From Kovacikia minuta CCNUW1 (lineage in GTDB: Bacteria; Cyanobacteriota; Cyanobacteriia; Leptolyngbyales; Leptolyngbyaceae): DNA of 64,000 nucleotides. A program made the position numbers and the translations under genes. Shown piece after piece: positions 28,225 through 37,727 of this stretch; positions within the stretch are counted from its first letter, which is position 1, and the number at the start of each line of letters is the position of its first letter. Under the pieces are notes generated by a model. The model had not been told where the DNA came from. It searched no databases and worked only from the letters and a program-made list of their open reading frames with translations. The stretch is taken from assembly GCF_020091585.1 (NCBI RefSeq), contig NZ_CP083582.1:5342536-5406535 (forward strand). The letters are read 5' to 3'.

Positions 28225-28743
28225 ATGGCTATGGTTTCTGGAGTTATTTCAAAAAGACCGAACTGGCAGGTAATGATCCTGCTAACTCTAGCGTTTTGGC
28301 TTAGTGGCAGCTTGATTTTAGACACTTTGATTATGCCTATTCTTTATACTTCTGGAATGATGGCAGCACCAGATTTTGCAGCTGCTGGATACTCCATCTT
28401 TTGGGTTTTTAACCGGATCGAGTTGTTATGTGCAGCAGTCGTCCTGACAGGTGCTTTGATCCTGCAATATAACCAGAATGATGGGGGTAAATTTGGTGGC
28501 ACATCAATTACGCTCTCTTCCTTGCTGCTGGTTGTCGCACTGATTTATACCTACGGTTTATCTCCCCAAATGAGTGCTTTAGGGCTTCAACTCGATCTGT
28601 TTAATTCGGTTCAAGAAACGCCTGTGCTTATGAATTCTCTTCATGTAGGCTATTGGGTGTTAGAAGCAATTAAGTTAATTGCCGGTGGAATTTTGCTAAA
28701 GCTTTGCTACGATTTTCGCCTTGAGTTTCATCGCCACTTGTAG
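28225..28743 (+). CDS. Four-helix membrane protein (DUF4149-like)
   Basis: A 172-aa integral membrane protein with four segments (VMILLTLAFWLSGSLIL, LLCAAVVLTGALIL, LSSLLLVVALIYTYGL, LEAIKLIAGGILLKL). The layout resembles DUF4149-type proteins of unknown function. AAGAGGC precedes the ATG. It is preceded by an unusually long, possibly regulatory, upstream region. Confidence 0.7.
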   Translation: MAMVSGVISKRPNWQVMILLTLAFWLSGSLILDTLIMPILYTSGMMAAPDFAAAGYSIFWVFNRIELLCAAVVLTGALILQYNQNDGGKFGGTSITLSSLLLVVALIYTYGLSPQMSALGLQLDLFNSVQETPVLMNSLHVGYWVLEAIKLIAGGILLKLCYDFRLEFHRHL

Positions 28744-28757
28744 CCCTGGACTGCCAT

Positions 28758-28850
28758 AAAGAAATTGGGTTTCTATTCTTCAAGGCATCAAAATCTTGTA
28801 AGTTCAACGTAAAGGAACCCGATTTCTGAAATTTGGTGAACGATGCTCTA
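28758..28850. repeat. Diverged copy of the GAAACC MITE family
   Basis: Read on the minus strand it begins TAGAGCATCGTTCACC and carries the GAAATCGGGTTCC / GAAATTGGGTTTC arms, so it is a decayed third relative of the 27395 and 38743 elements. Confidence 0.6.
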
Positions 28851-28937
28851 ACCTCCATAACATTGGATCTTCCATCGGTAAGCCTTTTCTACGTTGAAGG
28901 ATACCCAGATTTCTTGAGTAATTGGTTCATATCGCTC

Positions 28938-28970
28938 AAGTCTCCAGCTTTCTAAGGAAGCTGGAGACTT
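28938..28970. terminator. Bidirectional terminator between convergent genes
   Basis: AAGTCTCCAGCTT and its exact complement form a 13-bp stem with a 7-nt loop, placed between the convergent membrane gene and hpnH. Confidence 0.7.
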
Positions 28971-28986
28971 AAATTATAGGGATAAC

Positions 28987-30009
28987 TTAACGGCTCAGAC
29001 TCAGCACACTGCCTAAAGCCCGCACCATGTTTTGAGGTTCCATCGCGTCAGTAGCGGCGGTGGGTTCATAGCCACAATGAACCATACAATCGGCACACTT
29101 GGGATTATTGCTTTTGCGCCCGTACTTACTCCAGTCGGTATTATCCAGTAATTCTTGATAGGACTTGTAATGCCCTTCGTTCAGCAGGTAGCAGGGTTTT
29201 TGCCAACCCAGCACACTGTAACTTGGCATGCCCCAGGGGGTGCAATCATAGTCTTTCTCCCCAATCAAAAAGTCTAGGAAGAGAGGATTGTGATTGAAAT
29301 TCCAGCTTTTTTGTCCCGCTTTATAGGGTGCCAGAATCTCCCGGAATAGGGCGCGAGTTTGTTCTTGTTTGAGGAAGTGATCCTGGTTTGGTGCCCATTC
29401 ATAACTGTAACCGGGGGAAATCATCATGCCATCAATTCCGAGCGTACTCAGGAAGTCAAAAAAGTCCTGGATCTCTTTTGGATCAGTTCCCTCAAACACA
29501 GTGGTGTTGGTGGTAACACGGAAGCCTTTGGCTTTGGCAGCTTGAATCGCCTTAACCGCAATATCGAAAACCCCTTTGCGATCGACGCACTGGTCGTGGT
29601 GTTCCCGCAATCCATCCAGGTGAACGCTAAAGGAGAAGTAGGGAGAGGGTTCGAATTTATGGAGACTCTTTTCCAACAGAAGACCATTGGTGCAAAGGTA
29701 AACATACTTTCGTCGCGCCACCAGTCCACGGACAATCTCATCAATTTGGGGGTGTAGCAACGGTTCCCCACCGGGAATGGCAACAACGGGAGCACCACAT
29801 TCCTCGACGGCGGCAAAACACTGCTCCGGAGTCAAATTTTGCTTCAGGATATCGGTTGGGTGTTGAATCTTGCCGCATCCACTACACGCCAGATTGCAGC
29901 GAAATAGAGGCTCCAGCATTAAAGTCAGGGGATACTTTTTGCGCCCCTTGAGTCGCTGGGTAACAATGTACTTGCCAATCTCGATCGCCTGCTGAATACT
30001 AACGGACAT
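28987..30009 (-). CDS. hpnH: Radical SAM hopanoid biosynthesis protein HpnH
   Basis: A 340-aa radical-SAM enzyme that joins the 5'-deoxyadenosyl radical to diploptene to make adenosylhopane, the first step of hopanoid side-chain extension. CNLACSGC supplies the three cluster cysteines; [10 protein letters not shown] is the SAM-binding GGE motif. C-terminal cysteines ([13 protein letters not shown]) fit the SPASM-like tail of the family. The ATG at 30009 is preferred because AGGAG sits 8 bases upstream; a GTG nine bases earlier is the alternative. The next gene upstream on the same strand is hpnA. Confidence 0.93.
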   Translation of the reverse strand: MSVSIQQAIEIGKYIVTQRLKGRKKYPLTLMLEPLFRCNLACSGCGKIQHPTDILKQNLTPEQCFAAVEECGAPVVAIPGGEPLLHPQIDEIVRGLVARRKYVYLCTNGLLLEKSLHKFEPSPYFSFSVHLDGLREHHDQCVDRKGVFDIAVKAIQAAKAKGFRVTTNTTVFEGTDPKEIQDFFDFLSTLGIDGMMISPGYSYEWAPNQDHFLKQEQTRALFREILAPYKAGQKSWNFNHNPLFLDFLIGEKDYDCTPWGMPSYSVLGWQKPCYLLNEGHYKSYQELLDNTDWSKYGRKSNNPKCADCMVHCGYEPTAATDAMEPQNMVRALGSVLSLSR

Positions 30010-30162
30010 AGGTTTCACTCCTCGTTGGGAACACCACTAAAGAATTATGAATGTTGAGTTTTAAGTTTTGAGTTAGGTCATTAGCTGTTAGCTGTTAGTG
30101 ATTAAGAATTTGCACAAACCTAACTCCTAACTCCTAACCCCTGACACCTGTCGCCTCACTTC

Positions 30163-31164
30163 TCATTGCTTTACCGGTATGTAACTATATTTTACAAACC
30201 ACTCTACGGCATCGTGTAAAGCGGTAGCAATTGAAGTTTGGGGAAGGTTGAGTTGACGGACTGCTTTGGTGGCGTCGTAATACATGGGTTGTTGTGCCAT
30301 CCGAACACCATCCAGAGGGACGGAGGGGGTTTTGCCCAAGGGGGCAAGCAAGTATTCATCCACCCAGGCAACGGAGAGGGGAATCCATGCCGGGATGGCA
30401 CGCTGAGGGGCAGGAAGTCCGGTTATCTCAGCAAGCTGGTCGAGTAGTTGCTTTAGGGTCAGGTTTTGGTGACCCAGGATGTAGCGATCGCCCGATTTTC
30501 CCTTCTCTAATGCCAACACATGTCCCCATGCCACATCCCGGACATGAATAAAGTTCAACCCTGTTTCAACGTAGGCAGGCATTTGGCGACGCAGAAACCG
30601 TAGAATAATGTCTCCCGTTGGCGTCGGTTTGATGTCCCAGGGACCGATCGGACTACTGGGATTGACAATTACCACATCCTGCCCCGCTTGAGCTGCTTTA
30701 AGGGCTTCCTGTTCCGCCCAGTATTTTGATTGCTTGTAGTGGCCAACCAGCTTTTCCACCGGACTCTGGTGGGTTTCATCGACAGGCTTGCCCGCTGCAC
30801 CGACCCCGATCGCGGCGACTGAACTGGTGTAGACTGTCCGTTCAATCCCTGCCTGGTTCGCTGCTGCCAGGACATGCCGGGTTCCCAGCACATTATTTTG
30901 ATACAGTACCTCCTTCTCTGCCTGCCACAGGGAATAATGAGCCGCAACATGGAACAAAAACTGGCATCCCTGCATCTGCTGCCACAAGTTGGGCGCATTC
31001 AGATCGCCTTCAACAATCTCCACATCCAGCCCTTGCAGGTTATCCAGACGACTGGAAGGACGTACAAGTGCCCGCACCTGATACCCTTCTTGCAGGAGCA
31101 AGTGAACCAGGTTCGCTCCAACAAAACCTGTTCCTCCAGTGACAAAAGCCCTCTTCATACCCAT
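30163..31164 (-). CDS. hpnA: Hopanoid-associated sugar epimerase HpnA
   Basis: A 333-aa extended short-chain dehydrogenase. AFVTGGTGFVGANLV is the NAD(P)-binding Rossmann motif, TSSVAAIG and HYKQSKYWAE contain the Ser and Tyr-x3-Lys catalytic residues. HpnA proteins cluster with hopanoid genes and are thought to modify the sugar of composite hopanoids. It lies directly upstream of hpnH on the same strand, separated by 150 bases of TTAGCTG/CCTAACT tandem repeats. Start could be M1 or M3. Confidence 0.92.
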   Translation of the reverse strand: MGMKRAFVTGGTGFVGANLVHLLLQEGYQVRALVRPSSRLDNLQGLDVEIVEGDLNAPNLWQQMQGCQFLFHVAAHYSLWQAEKEVLYQNNVLGTRHVLAAANQAGIERTVYTSSVAAIGVGAAGKPVDETHQSPVEKLVGHYKQSKYWAEQEALKAAQAGQDVVIVNPSSPIGPWDIKPTPTGDIILRFLRRQMPAYVETGLNFIHVRDVAWGHVLALEKGKSGDRYILGHQNLTLKQLLDQLAEITGLPAPQRAIPAWIPLSVAWVDEYLLAPLGKTPSVPLDGVRMAQQPMYYDATKAVRQLNLPQTSIATALHDAVEWFVKYSYIPVKQ

Positions 31165-31305
31165 CCCTAGACCCTATTTTTACTCGCTAGCGGCAGGTTA
31201 ATCCCCTACAAACAACCTTGATTTCTTATAAATAACACCTCGACATCTGGCTCAGGTGCAGTGTTAGCCTTCTGTGATAGCCCACAATACCTCGACAATT
31301 TAGAT

Positions 31306-31515
31306 TCAAAGTAAATCTTCTTCAGATAATTGGGCTATTTTCATCAAGGCTTTCAAGGTTCCAATCTTCAGATCTTGATTGCGATGAACTGGAATTGACA
31401 AAATTTGCTCTATTTCGGGATTCTCATAAATGTGATGACTGCCAGTAATTTTTCGCAATATCCAGCCTTTTTGCTCCACAATCTTGCACAATCGCTTACC
31501 AGAAACAGATTTTAT
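31306..31515 (-). CDS. hicA: HicA-type toxin, start codon apparently lost
   Basis: A HicA mRNA interferase: a double-stranded-RNA-binding-like fold with the catalytic His in GSHHIYENPE. Homology extends to KSVSGKRLCKIVEQKGW, but the codon where ATG is expected (31513-31515) reads ATA, overlapping the hicB stop TAA. The first usable start is TTG at 31491, which would remove eight residues. A single G-to-A change from ATGA to ATAA would explain this: hicB still stops, hicA loses its start. The toxin may be silent or weakly made. Confidence 0.78.
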   Translation of the reverse strand: MKSVSGKRLCKIVEQKGWILRKITGSHHIYENPEIEQILSIPVHRNQDLKIGTLKALMKIAQLSEEDLL

Positions 31516-31715
31516 ACAGCGATATCGACAACTTGATCAGTTGGCTTAACCGCATTGCGGCTGTTAGCAACATTAAGCCAACCTTCAATTGCATCCTTCA
31601 AATTCGCTGTCACCTCATCTATGGTCTCGCCTTCGGTCACACAACCAGGAAGTGCTGGGACTTCCGCCCAATAGCCGCCTTCTTCTGCTGGATGAATAAT
31701 CGCTCTGATTTTCAT
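31512..31715 (-). CDS. hicB: HicB antitoxin
   Basis: A 67-aa HicB protein: MKIRAIIHPAEEGGYWAEVPALPGCVTEGETIDEV is the RNase-H-like antitoxin fold (quoted in pieces: IHPAEEGGYWAEVP, ALPGCVTEGET). It lacks the C-terminal DNA-binding domain of longer HicB forms. It is upstream of and overlaps hicA, the usual order in cyanobacteria, and lies 11 bases from the end of the RND pump gene. Confidence 0.9.
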   Translation of the reverse strand: MKIRAIIHPAEEGGYWAEVPALPGCVTEGETIDEVTANLKDAIEGWLNVANSRNAVKPTDQVVDIAV

Positions 31716-31725
31716 ACCTTCCTGC

Positions 31726-34542
31726 TTACCCCTTTCCCTTTTGTCCTTCAGGAAATCCTATTAAACTTTTACGTGGTTTGCGCCAGAACTTGAGATCGTC
31801 CAGTAAAGCATAAACAACGGGAACGACGAGGAGACTGAGTAGAGTAGAGGTGACGAGTCCACCAATGATGGCGATTGCCATCGGTGCTCTTAGCTCGGCT
31901 CCCGCCCCAATGCCCAGGGCGATCGGTAACATACCCAGAATGGTAGCAAAGGTGGTCATTAAAATGGGGCGCAAACGAACGGGACCCGCTTTCAGGATGG
32001 AGTCTTCGCGATTTACCCCAGAACGTCTTAATTGGTTAATGTAATCCACCAATAGAATGGCGTTTTTGTTAGTTAGACCCAGCAGGAAGATAATTCCGAT
32101 GACTGAGATCACCCCAAATTCACTGCCCGTAAACAGCGTTACCAAGAATGCTCCCAGAATCGAAAGCGGCAGTGAGAAGATGATGACCAGTGGATCGGTC
32201 CAACTGCGGAACAGGAATACCAACACCAGCAAAATACAGAGAACCGAAAGCGCCAATGTCGCACCAAAACTTTCAAAGATCTCACCAACTCGGGCTGAAT
32301 CGCTGCCCAAATCCAGAGAAATACCAGCAGGTTTGACTTCGTTCACGATCGCCACTACCTGGTCTGTCGCACTACCCAATGCAATGCCCTTTTCCAGATC
32401 GGCGCTGACATAGGCAACCCGCTGGGAGTTAAGCCGATCGATCGTTTGAACCTGGCTGTTTTCAGTTGTTGTACCTGTAACGGAAACATCCACGAAACCA
32501 GGGAGTTGCTTCAATCGTTGTTGAATTTTCTTTGCAGTCTGACTCAATAATTGAGGATTTTCTCCAATTAAGGCAACCTGAACGGGTTTTTCACTGCCCG
32601 TATCGACAAATGGGATATCCTCCACATTAACCGTCACGCCTGGAAGGACAGGAAGTTGACGCCGAAACTGATCCTGTAGAGCAGCCGTATGGATCGTGCG
32701 ATTCTCCCGTAACTTGACATAGATTGTCCCGGTGTTGGGTTGCCCATTGCGAGTTCCCACCGTTGTAAAGACTGTCTCCACTTCAGGCGACTTGAGGGCG
32801 GCAGCTTCTAATTTCTTCCCTGCCTCCAGCGCATCGTTGACAGGATTGAAGACAGGAGCTTGTTGAGCTTGAGCCGCCAGGGCAGCAGGGTCAGCAGCAG
32901 GGTCAGCAGTGGCAGTCTCTGCCGGGTTCGTTGGGGCATTTGCTGCGGGGTTTGCTTCAGAATTTTCTCCAGAATTTGCTGCGGGGTTTGCGGTAGTTGC
33001 AGCCATCTGGTTAAGGGCAGCGGCGGGTAGGGGAGTGGTGTAGTTGATATTGAACTCACCCTGGTCGAGCTGGGGAATAAATCCCTTGGGGATATAGGGA
33101 ATTAATGCCACTCCAGCAATAAAGCTAAGCGTCGCGAGTCCAACCACAATCCAACGATGGTTCAAGGACCATTGCAACAAGTGGCTATACCAGCGGATAA
33201 AGTGTGTCCAGTTTCTATCTTCCCGATATTCGTCTCGCGGTCGAAGCCACTTCACTGCCAGTAAGGGAGAGAGGGTACGGGCAACCAGCAGGGAAATGAT
33301 GACAGCGGCAGAGACGGTAATTCCAAAGGGGCGGAAGAACTGCCCAATCACACCCGTCATTAGACCGATCGGCAGAAACACGGCAACAATTGTGAACGTA
33401 GCGGCTGTCACGGTTGAACCAATTTCATTTGTTGCTTCGATCGCTGCCTGCTTCGGGGGCGATCCCTCCTCCATGTGGCGGGAAATGTTTTCCACATCCA
33501 CGATCGCGTCATCAACGATGATCCCAATCACCAAGGCCAGTGCCAGCAGGGTAATGGTTTCCAGGTTGTAGCCAAAAATTGCCATGACAATGAAGGTTCC
33601 CAACAAGGAGGTGGGAATTGCCAGGGCAGAAATCAGCGTTGCTTTCCAATTCCACAGGAAGGGAAAGATCACGATGACGGAGAGCGCAATTGCCAACACC
33701 AGCGCATCGATCGTGGCATGGGTTGCTTCTCGAATGTAGCCTGCCTGAGTCGCAGCCAGGCTTAAGGTCACATCGGACAACTGGGGTTGCAGCTTCTTGA
33801 CAGCGCTTTCGACATTCTCAACAACCTCCAGCGTGTTGGCGTTACTCCGTTTGACCACCTCAATTGCCAGAGCATTCTGACCATTCATTCTGACCGCAGA
33901 ACTTCCCGGAGCCAGCACCACTTCCTCGGCGGCATTTTTCTGAGCTAGATCTTTAACCTTCGCTTCGGTAGGGGCACCCAACAACTCAACCTTAAGTACG
34001 CCTGGAATTTTGGCGATCGCAGGCAAAATTTGAGCTTGAGCGGTTTCGGTCAACTCGGCCAGGTTGCGCTTGGAACTAAACAGGGCATAGCTAATGGCAG
34101 AAGACTCGTTGAGATTAATCGGAATCACCTTATAGCTGGAACCCTGGGGCAATTTTTCCTGGTTTAAGACCTGCTTAACGCGATCGGTGGACTCCTCCAG
34201 ATCCGTCCCCACATCAAAAGTTAGGGTCAACAAACTCCGTCCCGGATAGGTTGAAGACCGAATGTCACCTAACCCATCTTCTGTTTTTAGGGATTGCAAA
34301 CCCCGCTCCAAAGGCTCTGTCAGCTTCGCCTCTGTATCAAGCGCCGTTGTCAGGGGAGCCTCCGCATTCACAACCACTACCGGAAAGGTGATATCCGGCA
34401 ACAGGGCATACTTCAGGGAACTAAATGCCAACAGCCCTGCCACTGACACAGCAATCCAAAAACCAAGCGTCAGCCAGGGATGCTGAATCGCAATCCTGGA
34501 AATATTAAACTGCTCTCGAACCGATTTTTGAAATAGTGACAT
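31726..34542 (-). CDS. RND family efflux pump (AcrB/HAE type)
   Basis: A 938-aa inner-membrane proton-driven exporter. The usual RND layout is visible: TM1 near 20-40, first periplasmic loop, TM2-6 with GIIVDDAIVDVEN (the proton-relay Asp pair in TM4), a second periplasmic loop, and TM8-12 (LGLTNKNAILLVDYIN, PVRLRPILMTT). It is about 100 residues shorter than typical AcrB. At about 497-550 there is an Ala/Asn/Pro-rich insertion (AATTANPAANSGENSEANPA) just after FIPQLDQGEFN. No membrane-fusion or outer-membrane partner is adjacent. Confidence 0.88.
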   Translation of the reverse strand: MSLFQKSVREQFNISRIAIQHPWLTLGFWIAVSVAGLLAFSSLKYALLPDITFPVVVVNAEAPLTTALDTEAKLTEPLERGLQSLKTEDGLGDIRSSTYPGRSLLTLTFDVGTDLEESTDRVKQVLNQEKLPQGSSYKVIPINLNESSAISYALFSSKRNLAELTETAQAQILPAIAKIPGVLKVELLGAPTEAKVKDLAQKNAAEEVVLAPGSSAVRMNGQNALAIEVVKRSNANTLEVVENVESAVKKLQPQLSDVTLSLAATQAGYIREATHATIDALVLAIALSVIVIFPFLWNWKATLISALAIPTSLLGTFIVMAIFGYNLETITLLALALVIGIIVDDAIVDVENISRHMEEGSPPKQAAIEATNEIGSTVTAATFTIVAVFLPIGLMTGVIGQFFRPFGITVSAAVIISLLVARTLSPLLAVKWLRPRDEYREDRNWTHFIRWYSHLLQWSLNHRWIVVGLATLSFIAGVALIPYIPKGFIPQLDQGEFNINYTTPLPAAALNQMAATTANPAANSGENSEANPAANAPTNPAETATADPAADPAALAAQAQQAPVFNPVNDALEAGKKLEAAALKSPEVETVFTTVGTRNGQPNTGTIYVKLRENRTIHTAALQDQFRRQLPVLPGVTVNVEDIPFVDTGSEKPVQVALIGENPQLLSQTAKKIQQRLKQLPGFVDVSVTGTTTENSQVQTIDRLNSQRVAYVSADLEKGIALGSATDQVVAIVNEVKPAGISLDLGSDSARVGEIFESFGATLALSVLCILLVLVFLFRSWTDPLVIIFSLPLSILGAFLVTLFTGSEFGVISVIGIIFLLGLTNKNAILLVDYINQLRRSGVNREDSILKAGPVRLRPILMTTFATILGMLPIALGIGAGAELRAPMAIAIIGGLVTSTLLSLLVVPVVYALLDDLKFWRKPRKSLIGFPEGQKGKG

Positions 34543-34943
34543 AACTTAAGCTGCACAATGAGTTTGCAGAATTACACCCTGATTAGCAAAACTTTATATT
34601 GGTTCCATTATGCCGCACGCTGTTTTGAAGCCAGGAAGGCATGTTTGCTAAGTTAAGGGAGAACTTACCCATAAGATGAATTTTTCTATACAGAAATCTA
34701 CCTTTATAAAGGTGGATCTCCGACTCCTACAAAAGGGTGAATTGAGTCTTTGCAGGAAAGCTACAACAAAGCGAGTTGGTTTTTCGGATGTTGGGGGAAG
34801 GCAGGAGGAAGGATGAGAGAGATGGGGAGATGGGGGAGATGGGGCTAAGGTTAATTCAGGATTCATAATTCTCTCCCTTTCCTCTCCCCAGGAAATGTTG
34901 GGATGGAGACGATTGTTGAACCTAGTTGATTGAGGAGTGTGAG
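34543..34943. other. Intergenic region between divergent genes
   Basis: About 400 bases holding the promoters of the RND pump and the ferritin-like gene. An inverted stretch ACCTTTATAAAGGT at 34700-34713 is a small palindrome. No further gene is seen. Confidence 0.5.
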
Positions 34944-35810
34944 ATGAGAATTGGTTCGGAAGAACACAAGCGTTTATTTTGCGAAAGTTTCATGGAGAGC
35001 CACCGCATCTATGAACCCGAGCAAATTCCGTTGCCCCAGTTAGACACGGCAACCCTCGATCGCCTGCGTTCGATTCCCTTTTGGGACGAGGCTTTGTACA
35101 CGGAGCGGAAGGCTGGCAAAATGCTGGATGCCTTTTCGGAACGGGTGGAGGATATCCAAATTCGAGAGGCGATTGCCCTCCAGGGTCGAGAAGAAGCTCG
35201 TCATGGACGCCTGATTCAGTATTTGCTGAACCATTACGCCATTGAAATTCCCCAACGACCGGAGCGAGAGATTCCTGCCGATTTGGAACCCGCTTTTGTC
35301 AAGTTTGGCTATGGCGAATGCTTTGATTCCTTCTTTGCCTTTGGACTGTTTGCGATCGCCCGTCAAGCCGGACTGATGCCCGAAGACTTCTTCACCCTGT
35401 TTGATCCCATTCTGGATGAAGAAGCCCGCCATATGGTGTTTTTCGTGAACTGGATTGCCTACCAACAAGTCCAGGCAGGACGTGATTGGTTGCGTCCAGC
35501 AAATTCCCTCTGGCAGTACACCGGAGCATTGCAACGGCGGTTAGATAACCTGCCCATCTCAAAGAAAAAGAAAAAAAGCAGCAACAAAAAAGGCTTTACC
35601 GCCACTGGAGTCAAGTCTTTTACCCTCAACCTGACACTGGAGCAATTTCTGCAAACCTGCATTGAAGAAAATGCCCGTCGTATGAGCGTTTACAATCAAC
35701 AACTGCTCCGCCCGGAGTTTTTGCCTGCACTTGCAGGGGTTGCGCTTCACACACTCAGACTGCTGCCAAAGCGGCAAGGCGAGAGTTGGGCTGAGGATGC
35801 GAGAGGGTAA
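34944..35810 (+). CDS. Ferritin-like domain protein
   Basis: A 288-aa protein with two ExxH-type di-iron motifs (GREEARHGRLIQY near 80-95 and LDEEARHMVFFVN near 155-170) in a four-helix bundle context, as in the ferritin-like superfamily. The function is unknown; an oxidase or oxygenase role is possible. The start at 34944 has GAGGAG six bases upstream; a longer frame from 34926 lacks one. A Lys/Ser stretch (KKKKKSSNKKG) near 213-223 is an odd basic linker. Confidence 0.78.
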   Translation: MRIGSEEHKRLFCESFMESHRIYEPEQIPLPQLDTATLDRLRSIPFWDEALYTERKAGKMLDAFSERVEDIQIREAIALQGREEARHGRLIQYLLNHYAIEIPQRPEREIPADLEPAFVKFGYGECFDSFFAFGLFAIARQAGLMPEDFFTLFDPILDEEARHMVFFVNWIAYQQVQAGRDWLRPANSLWQYTGALQRRLDNLPISKKKKKSSNKKGFTATGVKSFTLNLTLEQFLQTCIEENARRMSVYNQQLLRPEFLPALAGVALHTLRLLPKRQGESWAEDARG

Positions 35811-35888
35811 AGTGCTATGGTAAAGCCAATTCCTGTTGAGTTGAGAAATGTCGTATGAACCTTTCCACTCGCTCACCCTTCATCCCCT

Positions 35889-36512
35889 TCAAGCAGCACT
35901 CTGCTTAGCCTTGCGCACAGGTCGCTTGCGATCGCTGCGACGAACGCCGCCTGCCATTTTATCCTCATTGCTATTCTTGCCATATTTGGCAGCGACGCCA
36001 AGTAACACATGCTCTGTCAGTTCCATGAGCAACTCTTCTGCATCCTCTAAAGCGCTCTGAGTCTGATCTACGGTTGAGAGGCTTGAATTGTAAGCTTCCA
36101 GCTTTTCCCGCGTGGTTTCAATAGCAGATGCAAAAGAGGATTTGATGAGTACCGCCACGAGTTTGATCGGTGATTCTCCGAGTTCTACTCACATCTGCCA
36201 GAGTTCCATCAATGCTTCCTTGAGCAGTGGTAAAGGATTCAGCGATCACACTTTTTCCCAGGGTGCATGTCACCTTTACGCCCTCACCCTAAATCCCTCT
36301 CCCCAGGGAGGAGGGACTTTTAATCCTGCTCCCTTCTCGCTAGGGAAAAGGGTTGGGGATGAGGGCAAATCAGGAACTTGCAAAAGTGACATGCTACCAG
36401 GGGATTCATTTTCTATCACTGATGGTGTGATAGAAAATGAATCAGCTCCCATTGTAAAAATCTGTTCAGCCGTGAGTTGCAAGTTGGGAAAGGAAGGCTT
36501 GAGAGCAACCAC
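35889..36512 (-). pseudogene. Broken hypothetical gene with internal insertion
   Basis: Three coding pieces on the minus strand seem to belong together: MVALKPSFPNLQLTAEQIFT (from 36512), then ESFTTAQGSIDGTLADVSR (36240-36185), then ELGESPIKLVAVLIKSSF running to the stop at 35889 with a conserved tail AAKYGKNSNED...RKRPVRK. Between pieces one and two lies a hairpin and a repeat carrying CCCTCACCCTAAATCCC. Between pieces two and three the frame shifts near 36183. The reconstruction is by eye; the family function is unknown. Confidence 0.6.
36404..36442. repeat. 16-bp perfect hairpin
   Basis: ATTCATTTTCTATCAC, 7-nt loop, exact reverse complement. It sits inside the broken gene at 35889-36512 and marks one edge of the inserted material. 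Confidence 0.75.
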
Positions 36513-36650
36513 ATAGGGGATTGACCCTACTGAAAATTAACGGTTGCTATAAACTATCTGTACAGGAATTGCAATCATCCGGTTTCATTCGCATTTCTGA
36601 ACTCGATTCTCAACCCGCAGCATTTGACACCTAGCCCCTGCCCCTGCCCT

Positions 36651-37727
36651 ATGAGCAACATCCCGGAAACGAATCGTCCGCCAAGCCGTGGAATCCGGTT
36701 GATGGTGATTGAAGATGATCCGGTGTTTCGGTTGGGGTTAATTACAGCTCTGGAAGAGTTTCCCGATTTGCGCGTGGTGTTTGAAGCGGATTCAGGTGTT
36801 GCGGCTTTGCGAATTTTGCAGGATTGGATGGGAAAACCCTCCGATACCGGTTCTAACCCGCCTACTCAGGCGATCGCTCCAGAGGTGGTGATTCTCAGTC
36901 TGGATTTAGGCAAGTCAAGGACAGGAGACAATGCTGGGCTGATCCTTTGCCAGCAGCTTAGAGCCAGATATCCCGAATTACCCCTACTGCTGTTGAGTGC
37001 CCGTCAGGAACCGCTTGAGTTAGCCATGGCACTCCAAACGGGAGCAGGAGGATTTTGCCCCAAGGGTGCGGAAATTAGCCAACTGGTGACAGCGATCCGG
37101 TTAGTTGCCAGAGGTCAGTCCTACTGGAATCCAGCCATCCGAACGATCACCCAGGCGTTGGCGACCCCTGAGCCAGCCTCCTTTGCCAGTGCAGGAGCAC
37201 GCTCCGCTGCTTTTCCGATCGTGTCCCGCAGCACTCCTGGAAAGGAATTGGTGAATCCTCCCAGTCCCACAGAATCTGGTTCTTTTGCTGTCTTGAAACG
37301 GAATTTGCGGCGCTCAGGTTTGCAGCAAATTGATGCGGCGATCGCCCTTCTCAATAACCAACTCCAAAACCCCGATCTCTCCGTCCTCGACCAATTATTT
37401 CTGACCGGACGCCGCCGAGAACTGCGGGCAGCCCGCTGGTTGGTGAATCAGGTGTTGACCTCCTCTCGCGAGAGGTTGGGGACAAACAGGGGGCAGAATG
37501 GAGAAGCCAGGAGCCAAGAGCCAGGAGTCAGGAGCGAAATCAGTCCTCAATCCCCAGTCCTCAGTCCTCAGTCCCCCGTCTCTAGCCCTCCCCCCTCTCC
37601 CCCCTCTCCCCTATCTCCCCCTCTCCCTCCGCCCTCCGCCCCTCTGCTCCTGCCAGCCTTCGCTCCATCCGAGCCGCCCTATTTGATGCTACGGCTGGCA
37701 AGCTCCAGTCCAGTTTGCGGAATTTGA
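36651..37727 (+). CDS. Response-regulator half of a split REC-DUF3685 gene
   Basis: N-terminal half of a cyanobacterial REC-DUF3685 protein. Residues about 18-150 form a receiver domain (LMVIEDDPVFRLGLITALEE, LLLLSARQEP, GAGGFCPKGAEISQLV). After residue 230 comes the helical start of DUF3685 (LQQIDAAIALLNNQLQNP). The reading frame then runs through heptameric repeats (GAGCCAG, TCCCCAG, CTCTCCC types) at 37500-37650 and ends out of frame at 37727. The real continuation, SLRSIRAALFDATAGKLQ, is in the next frame. Start at 36651; the nine codons before it are repeat. Confidence 0.78.
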   Translation: MSNIPETNRPPSRGIRLMVIEDDPVFRLGLITALEEFPDLRVVFEADSGVAALRILQDWMGKPSDTGSNPPTQAIAPEVVILSLDLGKSRTGDNAGLILCQQLRARYPELPLLLLSARQEPLELAMALQTGAGGFCPKGAEISQLVTAIRLVARGQSYWNPAIRTITQALATPEPASFASAGARSAAFPIVSRSTPGKELVNPPSPTESGSFAVLKRNLRRSGLQQIDAAIALLNNQLQNPDLSVLDQLFLTGRRRELRAARWLVNQVLTSSRERLGTNRGQNGEARSQEPGVRSEISPQSPVLSPQSPVSSPPPSPPSPLSPPLPPPSAPLLLPAFAPSEPPYLMLRLASSSPVCGI

